Positions 6,508-12,987 of a stretch of DNA of 15,226 bases are shown here, piece by piece. A program made the translations under genes and the position numbers. Each line of letters begins with the position of its first letter. The first letter of the stretch is position 1. Source of the DNA: Lachnospiraceae bacterium (GTDB lineage Bacteria; Bacillota; Clostridia; Lachnospirales; Lachnospiraceae). The notes beneath the pieces were generated by a model that saw nothing but the letters and a program-made list of their open reading frames with translations, was not told the origin of the DNA and made no database searches. The stretch covers positions 1 through 15,226 of the forward strand of contig JAFVEU010000245.1 of assembly GCA_017475845.1 (NCBI GenBank). Direction: 5' to 3'.

Positions 6508-7701
6508 ATGAATATCCTTCTTATAGTATCAGGTTCCATAGCGGCATATAAGGCCGCGGACCTGTCACACAGCTTCAAAAAAGCGGGATTCGATGTAAAT
6601 GTCATTATGACGGGGAATGCCGCTTTCTTTATTAATCCCATAACCTTTGAGACCCTGACGGGAAACAAATGCATTATCGACACCTTTGACAGGAATTTCG
6701 ACTTCAAGGTAGAGCATGTGAGCTTAGCCAAGGCAGCGGATCTGGTGCTCATTGCCCCGGCCTCGGCAGATATCATCGGAAAGGTGGCAAACGGTATAGC
6801 GGACGATATGGCTACCACCACCATAATGGCAGCCACCTGCCCGAAGATGATAGCTCCTGCCATGAATACCGCCATGTACGAGAATCCCATAGTTCAGGAC
6901 AACATAAAGAAGCTTGTGAGCTACGGCTATGAGATCATCGAACCGGGCACGGGGCTTCTGGCCTGCGGAGACGAGGGAAAAGGAAAGCTTGCGGATATCA
7001 ATGATATCTATACCCTGGTCATGAGGAGGATCTCCCGGGAGCATGATCTTGAAGGGAAAAAAGTGCTTATCACCGCAGGTCCCACCGAGGAGTCCATAGA
7101 TCCGGTGAGATACATAACCAACCATTCCTCCGGGAAGATGGGCTACGCCTTAGCGGAGGCCGCTGCGGACAGGGGGGCGATCGTCACTCTGGTGTCAGGC
7201 CCCACAGCCATAAAGAAGCCTCTGGGAGTGGATACCGTGGATGTGGTTTCCGCAGGAGATATGGCGAAAGCGGTATTTGAGAGGCAGAAGGATCAGGACA
7301 TCTTTATCTTTGCCGCTGCGGTTGCGGATTTCAGGCCGGTGGACACCGCCTCCGAAAAGATAAAGAAAAAGGATGGGGAAGCACCTGTTATTAAATTGGA
7401 ACGGACAGTGGATATCCTTGATACGGTGGGGCACAGCAGGGAAGAGGGGCAGTATATCTGCGGCTTTGCCATGGAGACAGAGGATCTCCTTATGAATGCC
7501 GGAAAGAAGCTTGAAAAGAAAAATGCCGACATGATCTGCGCAAATTCCTTAAGGGATGAAGGAGCGGGCTTCAAGTCGGATACCAATAAGATCACACTGA
7601 TAAAAAAGAAGGGTAATAAGGAGCTGCCCTTCCTTACAAAAAGGGAGCTGGCGGATCTCATATTCGATGAGATCATCTCCGATACGGAAAGCAACGATTA
7701 A
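6508..7701 (+). CDS. coaBC: Bifunctional phosphopantothenoylcysteine decarboxylase / phosphopantothenate-cysteine ligase
   Basis: This enzyme makes 4'-phosphopantetheine in coenzyme A synthesis. The CoaB half joins cysteine to 4'-phosphopantothenate using CTP, and the FMN-dependent CoaC half decarboxylates the product. The 397 residues match the usual size of about 400. CoaC signs are SGSIAAYKA near the start, H70 in VEHVSLA, PAMN at 117-120 and C153 in LACGDEGKGKLAD. CoaB begins near residue 182 with VLITAGPTEE and shows NHSSGKMGYALAEAA, AAVADFRP (D274) and KIKKK (284-288). The frame continues upstream to 6412, but that part resembles no CoaBC N-terminus. About 107 bases separate it from the preceding gene with no clear terminator or promoter, so it may lead the following cluster or be read through. 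All key residues are present. Confidence 0.96.
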   Translation: MNILLIVSGSIAAYKAADLSHSFKKAGFDVNVIMTGNAAFFINPITFETLTGNKCIIDTFDRNFDFKVEHVSLAKAADLVLIAPASADIIGKVANGIADDMATTTIMAATCPKMIAPAMNTAMYENPIVQDNIKKLVSYGYEIIEPGTGLLACGDEGKGKLADINDIYTLVMRRISREHDLEGKKVLITAGPTEESIDPVRYITNHSSGKMGYALAEAAADRGAIVTLVSGPTAIKKPLGVDTVDVVSAGDMAKAVFERQKDQDIFIFAAAVADFRPVDTASEKIKKKDGEAPVIKLERTVDILDTVGHSREEGQYICGFAMETEDLLMNAGKKLEKKNADMICANSLRDEGAGFKSDTNKITLIKKKGNKELPFLTKRELADLIFDEIISDTESND

Positions 7702-7703
7702 AT

Positions 7704-9707
7704 ATGGGAAAAACTCTGGTCATTACGGAAAAGCCCAGTGTTGCCAGGGAATACGCGGATATTCTCAAGGTAAAAGGCAGAAAAGACGGATATATAGAAA
7801 ACGATTCATACTGCATCACCTGGTGTGTAGGACATCTGGTGGAGATGTGTTATCCCGAGAGATATGATGAGAAGTATAAAAAATGGCGGATGGAGGATCT
7901 GCCGTTTTTGCCTGATAAATACAAGTATGAGGTCATAAAGAACGTAAAAAAGCAGTATGATATCGTGCGCCAGATGCTCCACAGGGATGATATAGAGACC
8001 GTGCTCTGGGCAGGAGACTCGGGACGGGAAGGACAGGTCATTGAAGAATTGATACGCCGTCAGGGCGGAGTCAGGAAGGGGATAGTCGAAAAGAGGGTGT
8101 GGATAGATTCCACCACCGAGGAGGAGTTCTTAAGGGGAATAAATGAAGCCAGACCCTACAGCGACTACGACAACCTGTCAAACGCCGGCATTATGAGGGG
8201 GATAGAGGATTATTCCATGGGGATAAACTTTTCCCGGGCCCTTTCGGTAAAGTACGGGAAGCTAATGAATGATGCCGCCGGTACAAAAAAGTATGCCGCC
8301 ATAGCAGTGGGCCGGGTCATGACCTGTGTTCTGGGCATGGTAGTCAGACGGGAAAGAGAGATAAGGGATTTTAAGGAAACCCTGTTCTACCGCATAACGG
8401 CCACCTTCGGTCTGCCCGGTGGAGAATACGCCGGAGAGTGGAAGGCCGTAGAAGGCTCAAAGTATTTTGCTTCCCCCGGCATTTATAATGAAAAAGGCTT
8501 TTTATCAAAGGAAGAGGCCCTTTCCTTCATAGAGGAGCTGAAGGCAAATAAGGGCGCCTCCGTGAAAGAGATAAAGAAGACGGATGAGAAGAAGAAGCCG
8601 CCGTTATTATTCAATCTGGCGGAGCTGCAGGCCGCCTGTTCTAAGCGTTTCCGGATAAGCCCCGATGAGACACTGAAATGCGCCCAGGAGCTCTATGAGA
8701 AAAAGCTTACGACCTATCCCAGGACCGACGCCAGGGTGCTGACCTCAGCCGTTGCGGGAGAGATAATAAAGAACCTTAAGGGTGTTCAGAAGTATACTCC
8801 GGTAACCCCCTTCGCGGACAGGATAATATCAGAAAAGCTCTACACAAAGATCGGGAAAAAGCCCTATACGGATGACAGCAAGGTGACAGACCACTATGCC
8901 ATAATCCCCACGGGAAACCTAAGCGAATACAATAAGTTAAACGATCTCTGCAAGAAGATTTACGACATGATAGTGAGGCGCTTCCTTTCCATCTTTTATC
9001 CCCCGGCTGTATTTAAGAAGGTGAGCCTTAAGACCGCAGTACAGCTGGAAAAAGGAGAGGAGATCTTTTTAACCTCCTCAAAGGTCCTGGTGGAGCCCGG
9101 GTTTTATGAGATAACGGGACAGGATAAGAAAAAGGATAAAAAGGAGAAGGCGGGAGAAGAAAATGAGGAGGATGAAGAAGAGGATTCACCGGATCTCATG
9201 TCTCTTATTCCCCTGCTGAAAAAGGGCCTTTCCGTGGAAAGCCGTTCCTTTGATATAAAGGAGGGTAAGACCGGTCCTCCGAAGCGCTATACCACAGGCT
9301 CCATGATCCTTGCCATGGAGAACGCGGGGCAGCTTATAGAAGATGAGGAACTGAGATCCCAGATAAAGGGAGCGGGCATAGGAACCAGCGCCACCAGGGC
9401 AGGAATACTGGAAAAGCTGGTAAAGATCGGTTATCTTTCCCTGAATAAAAAGACCCAGATCCTTACTCCGGGAAAGCTTGGGGAAATGGTGTATGAAGTG
9501 GTGTTCTGCACCATGCCCGGGATGCTGAATCCCGAGATGACCGCCAGCTGGGAAAAGGGTTTATCGAAGGTTGAAAAGGGAGAGCTGGATCCTAAGGAAT
9601 ACAGGGAAACCCTTGACAGATATGTGACGAGATATGTGGAAGCCATAAGGAACAATAACTTGAGCTCCACTCTTTCAGGCAGGTTCAGAGCGATCAATCA
9701 GATATAA
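7704..9707 (+). CDS. topB: Type IA DNA topoisomerase, TopB (topoisomerase III)-like, with altered Toprim motif
   Basis: Type IA topoisomerases cut one DNA strand through a 5'-phosphotyrosine link and pass the other strand. The 667-residue protein starts with the Toprim strand TLVITEKPSVA (E9). The active-site segment TTYPRTDAR contains Y338, and later blocks such as GIGTSATRAGILEKL and the C-terminal ASWEKGLSKVEKG are typical of topoisomerase III. The second Toprim motif reads GDSGREGQ (D105, G107, E109), where the textbook form is DxDREGE, so the second metal-binding Asp is Gly and the final Glu is Gln. A Lys/Glu-rich low-complexity stretch lies at about residues 474-498. No C-terminal zinc fingers are seen, which fits TopB rather than TopA. 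It starts two bases after coaBC; a weak GGAAAG at 7686-7691 is the only ribosome site candidate. The family is certain; the symbol is less so. Confidence 0.9.
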   Translation: MGKTLVITEKPSVAREYADILKVKGRKDGYIENDSYCITWCVGHLVEMCYPERYDEKYKKWRMEDLPFLPDKYKYEVIKNVKKQYDIVRQMLHRDDIETVLWAGDSGREGQVIEELIRRQGGVRKGIVEKRVWIDSTTEEEFLRGINEARPYSDYDNLSNAGIMRGIEDYSMGINFSRALSVKYGKLMNDAAGTKKYAAIAVGRVMTCVLGMVVRREREIRDFKETLFYRITATFGLPGGEYAGEWKAVEGSKYFASPGIYNEKGFLSKEEALSFIEELKANKGASVKEIKKTDEKKKPPLLFNLAELQAACSKRFRISPDETLKCAQELYEKKLTTYPRTDARVLTSAVAGEIIKNLKGVQKYTPVTPFADRIISEKLYTKIGKKPYTDDSKVTDHYAIIPTGNLSEYNKLNDLCKKIYDMIVRRFLSIFYPPAVFKKVSLKTAVQLEKGEEIFLTSSKVLVEPGFYEITGQDKKKDKKEKAGEENEEDEEEDSPDLMSLIPLLKKGLSVESRSFDIKEGKTGPPKRYTTGSMILAMENAGQLIEDEELRSQIKGAGIGTSATRAGILEKLVKIGYLSLNKKTQILTPGKLGEMVYEVVFCTMPGMLNPEMTASWEKGLSKVEKGELDPKEYRETLDRYVTRYVEAIRNNNLSSTLSGRFRAINQI

Positions 9708-9711
9708 TAAC

Positions 9712-9717
9712 AGGTGA
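9712..9717 (+). promoter_or_regulatory. Shine-Dalgarno that decides the start of the beta-helix gene
   Basis: AGGTGA lies five bases before ATG 9723. The in-frame GTG at 9714 is inside this site and has no upstream site of its own, so ATG 9723 is the better start. Confidence 0.6.
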
Positions 9718-9722
9718 AACTC

Positions 9723-10394
9723 ATGGAAAACGCAAAGACAGAAAAACTGTATGACCTTAATGAAACCCTGGCGGGGGAATACTTAAAAGGCTTTACCTAC
9801 CCCTGGGAAGCCCTCTCCGGCATAGGTGACATGATAGTAAAGCTTGGGGAAAAGCTGGATCCGGAAAGGTTTGAAAAAAGAGGGGATGATGTCTGGATCG
9901 CTAAAAGTGCCCGTATCTATCCCACGGTGGGGGCCATCACCGGACCCTGCATAATCGGAGAGAATACGGAGGTGCGCCCCGGCGCCTTTATACGGGGGAA
10001 GGCTCTCATCGGAAACGACTGTGTTATCGGCAATTCCACGGAGCTTAAGAATGTGATAATCTTTAACCATGTCCAGGTTCCCCACTATAATTACGTAGGA
10101 GACTCGATCCTCGGCTTTTATTCCCATATGGGGGCCGGTTCCATCACTTCAAATGTGAAGTCGGATAAGACTCTTATAGTGGTAAAGGACGGAAACGAGG
10201 AGATAGAGACCGGGCTTAAAAAGATGGGAGCCATGCTCGGGGATCATGTGGAAGTGGGATGCAACAGCGTCCTTAATCCCGGGACCGTCATAGGGAGAAA
10301 TACCAATATCTATCCCCTGTCCAGGGTCAGGGGAGTTATCCCGGGAGATTCCATATTTAAGGATAAGGATGAGATAGTTCCGAAGAGGACCTGA
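9723..10394 (+). CDS. Left-handed beta-helix (hexapeptide) protein, like the GlmU acyltransferase domain
   Basis: The 223-residue protein has hexapeptide repeats through the middle: IYPTVGAITGPCIIGENTEV, PGAFIRGKALIGNDCVIG, then LGDHVEVGCNSVLNPGTVIG. The segment HYNYVGDSILGFYSHMGAGSIT closely echoes the GlmU acetyltransferase core (YLGD...IGAGTIT). The N-terminal nucleotidyltransferase domain of GlmU, with its GxGxGTRM-type loop, is absent. Annotations that call such proteins UDP-GlcNAc pyrophosphorylase are therefore probably wrong. It more likely binds or acylates a sugar or nucleotide-sugar, using acetyl-CoA or another acyl-CoA. It likely works as a trimer, as the fold usually does. It lies 15 bases after topB and its stop is two bases before the next start, so it is in an operon. 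The substrate is unknown. Confidence 0.8.
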   Translation: MENAKTEKLYDLNETLAGEYLKGFTYPWEALSGIGDMIVKLGEKLDPERFEKRGDDVWIAKSARIYPTVGAITGPCIIGENTEVRPGAFIRGKALIGNDCVIGNSTELKNVIIFNHVQVPHYNYVGDSILGFYSHMGAGSITSNVKSDKTLIVVKDGNEEIETGLKKMGAMLGDHVEVGCNSVLNPGTVIGRNTNIYPLSRVRGVIPGDSIFKDKDEIVPKRT

Positions 10395-10396
10395 TA

Positions 10397-11014
10397 ATGC
10401 AGAGTAAGGATGCCGTAAGGACAGAGGAGACAGTAAATAAGGAAAATAAGGGAACTCCGAAGAAGGGTGAATGGGGATATCTTGATTCCAGACATTTCAC
10501 AACTCTTTTCCGTTTCCTTTTATTCGGGCTCATCACCCTGATACTGGCTCTCTGCACCTGGGTGATCTTCCCGGAGCACGGCATGGTCTTCCTCGTGCTG
10601 GCAGTGGTATCCGCCATTCCCACCGCCATGGCAGGGGTGAACATGATAATGTTCATGAGGTTTAAGTCCATGAGTCCCGAGGAGCATAAAGAGATAGAGG
10701 AAAACATGGGTAGGATACCCTGTGTGTATGACTCGGTGCTGACCACAACGGAAAAGTCCTACTATGCTCCCTGCATAGGAGTCATAAATAAGAACCTGAT
10801 GCTCTACGCCTCCTTAAACGAAAAGGAGGAAAAGGAGCTTATCCGCCACCTTACCCTTATGGGGAAAAAAAACGGTTTCAGGGAGTGGCATATCAGGGTT
10901 TTTAAGACCAGGGAAGAGTTTATAAACAGGCTAAGATATCTGAACGAACAGAATATAAAGGTATTAAAGACGGATTATGAGATGCTTGGGCTGATCGGGA
11001 ATCTGTCGTTATGA
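10397..11014 (+). CDS. Two-helix membrane protein of unknown function
   Basis: I do not recognise the family. The 205 residues start with a charged, polar leader (about 1-33). Two hydrophobic segments follow, about 37-57 (TLFRFLLFGLITLILALCTW) and 61-85 (FLVLAVVSAIPTAMAGVNMI). A soluble domain of about 115 residues makes up the rest. It holds PCVYDSVLTTTEKSYYAPCIG, with two Cys, and a charged helical stretch (LNEKEEKELIRHLTL). Two short connected helices with both ends likely cytoplasmic are inferred. GAGG at 10385-10388 is a good ribosome site eight bases before the ATG. The gene begins two bases after the beta-helix gene and ends ten bases before the next, so it belongs to the same operon. 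Confidence 0.75.
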   Translation: MQSKDAVRTEETVNKENKGTPKKGEWGYLDSRHFTTLFRFLLFGLITLILALCTWVIFPEHGMVFLVLAVVSAIPTAMAGVNMIMFMRFKSMSPEEHKEIEENMGRIPCVYDSVLTTTEKSYYAPCIGVINKNLMLYASLNEKEEKELIRHLTLMGKKNGFREWHIRVFKTREEFINRLRYLNEQNIKVLKTDYEMLGLIGNLSL

Positions 11015-11024
11015 GATCCGGTAT

Positions 11025-11939
11025 ATGAAGAAGTCAGGTTTTGTAGTATTGATCATATTGTCCGTGGTACTGGTGGTAATGATCGCCGTTTTGAGCGCAA
11101 GGATCATTACAAAGGTAAAACGGGGAGAAAACGGAACTGCCGGTGAGACCGTGGCCGGAGAGAGTGCTGCAGGGAGCCCGGAAGAAGGCGCCGCAGAGAG
11201 TGCTGCAGGGAGCCCGGAAGAAGACGCCGGAGAGAGTGCTGCTGCAGAGAGCCCGGAAGAAGGTGCAATAACGGAGGAAAACGTTACTCCGGAGGATGCA
11301 GCACCTGCAGCGGAAGAAGCTGCTCCCCAGGCTGAGAACGAACCGGCAGGGGTGTCATTATCCGAAGGAGAAGGGCTTGAAGGAGCTGCTTTAAGTGAAG
11401 GTGAGGACGAGGATTTTGAGCGCTTTTTAAGTGACAGTATAGAGGGGTTCTCCTTTGATAAATACAGCAACGAGATCTGGAGCGGACCCATTTCCCTTCT
11501 CGACGGTTCTTCCGATGAGAAGGTGCTTCCCGTCATGAAGGATCCGGACAGCGGAGAAAAGATACTTGCGGACGGATACAGGAAGATAGTCTGCGTGGAG
11601 GAATCCGGGAGCGATCTTGTTCCCATAGTCCTCAATCCCGATGCTCCCGATGACGAAGCTATGATGAATTATTATTGCTTCATACAGGTCGCGGATCTTT
11701 TTGCCAGCGCAGGGTGGCTAAGGGATGAGGAAGAGGGGGAGCTTAATGAAGATGTGAAAGCGGCTCTCGGAAGTCTTGCGATCCCCGCGGACAGGCTGGT
11801 CTATATCGGTGAATCCGGCGGCTGCCACTTATTTAAGTTCGGAGCTTCAAACGGCGGTGATTACTATGAGCTCTACAAGACCATTTCAAAGCTCTTCGGA
11901 GAAGAAGAGGGTATGGAATATGCCCTGATATTGAAATAA
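11025..11939 (+). CDS. Membrane-anchored or secreted protein with an acidic Ala/Glu/Pro repeat linker
   Basis: The 304-residue protein has one N-terminal hydrophobic helix (about 5-25, FVVLIILSVVLVVMIAVL) after a short basic start, with no lipobox Cys, so it is probably a signal anchor. A disordered acidic linker follows, with three 12-residue repeats close to ESAAGSPEEGAA (about 46-81). The C-terminal half, from about residue 125, is a compact domain of unknown family. It contains FSFDKYSNEIWSGPISLLDG, KILADGYRKIVCVEESG and a final CHLFKFGASNGGDYYELYKT. The build suggests an outside-facing domain held off the membrane. The domain may be a small alpha/beta fold, but I cannot name it. It starts ten bases after the preceding stop with only a weak ribosome site, so translational coupling is likely. 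Confidence 0.75.
   Translation: MKKSGFVVLIILSVVLVVMIAVLSARIITKVKRGENGTAGETVAGESAAGSPEEGAAESAAGSPEEDAGESAAAESPEEGAITEENVTPEDAAPAAEEAAPQAENEPAGVSLSEGEGLEGAALSEGEDEDFERFLSDSIEGFSFDKYSNEIWSGPISLLDGSSDEKVLPVMKDPDSGEKILADGYRKIVCVEESGSDLVPIVLNPDAPDDEAMMNYYCFIQVADLFASAGWLRDEEEGELNEDVKAALGSLAIPADRLVYIGESGGCHLFKFGASNGGDYYELYKTISKLFGEEEGMEYALILK
11160..11267 (+). repeat. Three 36-base tandem repeats within a coding region
   Basis: Units are 11160-11195, 11196-11231 and 11232-11267, in frame, coding 12 residues each. The first two are almost identical in DNA; the third has changed Gly to an Ala-Glu pair and lost a trailing codon. This makes slippage or recent duplication likely. Confidence 0.85.
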
Positions 11940-11976
11940 AACCGCAGCCTGCATATTTGGTAACGGGTGTATTTAT

Positions 11977-12966
11977 ATGAAGGAATATGTGATAGAAAGT
12001 GCCGATGAGGGACAGACACTGCTTAAATACCTGGAGAAGGTATTGCCCGGTGCAAAGGGCGGTGTTGTTTTCAAGGCTCTTAGAAAAAAGAACATAGTGC
12101 TAAACGGGGGAAAGGCCACAGGCAAGGAGGTCCTGAAGGAAAGGGACAGCGTAAAGGTCTTTTTTTCCGATGAGGTCATAGAGGGTTTTAAGCCGAAATT
12201 CGGTAAGGATGCGCTAAAGGTCTCCGTAAAAAAGGAAGAGTTAAAAAGATTTAAGAAGAATATCGTATTTGAAGACGCAAATATACTCATAGTGAATAAG
12301 GATGCAGATCTTTTAAGCCAGTCAGACGGTTCCGGCAGTATCTCCCTTAACGATATGCTGCTTTCATATCTTGAAAACGAGGTAAAGCATTATGCCGTGA
12401 AGCCTTCGGTCTGCAACCGTCTGGACCGGAACACTTCGGGCCTCGTGCTCTGCGGAAAGACCCAGAAGGGCTTAAAAGCCTTAAGCGAGGTGATCAGGGA
12501 CAGGAGCCTTAAAAAATACTATTACGCCATAGTATGCGGAGACCTGAAGGGGAAGCTTAAGCTTAAGGGCTATCTCCATAAGGACAGGGAAAAGAATATG
12601 GCGGAGATCACGGAAGACAAGCGCTATGAGGATTCCGATCCGGTGGAGACCATAGCAGAAAAGGAAGGCAGGATCCGGATAAAGGATCATGACTTAAGCC
12701 TCTTAAAAGTCCTGCTCGTAACCGGAAAGCCCCATCAGATAAGGGCCCATCTTCTTTCCGCCGGGTACCCGGTGCTGGGGGACATGAAGTATTTTACCGG
12801 GGAGTCAAAGAAGTGCGCGGAGGAGCTTAATGTAAGGAGGCAGATGCTCCATGCCTTCAGGGTTGAATTCCCGAAGATGGATAAGGAGCTTTCTTCCGTA
12901 AGCAATAAAAGCTTTGAAGCAGAGCTTAAGGATGATATGAAATCCCTGTTAAAATACAGGGTATAG
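11977..12966 (+). CDS. RluC/RluD-family 23S rRNA (large-subunit) pseudouridine synthase
   Basis: These enzymes change uridine to pseudouridine in rRNA. The 329-residue protein has an S4-like N-terminal RNA-binding part (about 1-70), with TLLKYLEKVLPGAKGGVVFK and the IVLNGGKA segment typical of S4 domains. The catalytic core follows: FEDANILIVNKDADLLSQ, then CNRLDRNTSGLVLCGKT with the catalytic Asp D150, KKYYYAIVCGDL, and LLVTGKPHQIRAHLLSAGYPVLGD. The catalytic motif reads NRLDRNTSG, where many homologues have HRLDRDTSG; the Asp itself is kept. Size fits the family. Which position it modifies cannot be told, so no symbol is given. It sits 37 bases after the preceding gene, a gap that carries an 11-base word also found upstream of the tRNA. 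Confidence 0.92.
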   Translation: MKEYVIESADEGQTLLKYLEKVLPGAKGGVVFKALRKKNIVLNGGKATGKEVLKERDSVKVFFSDEVIEGFKPKFGKDALKVSVKKEELKRFKKNIVFEDANILIVNKDADLLSQSDGSGSISLNDMLLSYLENEVKHYAVKPSVCNRLDRNTSGLVLCGKTQKGLKALSEVIRDRSLKKYYYAIVCGDLKGKLKLKGYLHKDREKNMAEITEDKRYEDSDPVETIAEKEGRIRIKDHDLSLLKVLLVTGKPHQIRAHLLSAGYPVLGDMKYFTGESKKCAEELNVRRQMLHAFRVEFPKMDKELSSVSNKSFEAELKDDMKSLLKYRV

Positions 12967-12987
12967 GAAAAAGAAACAGAGGATACA

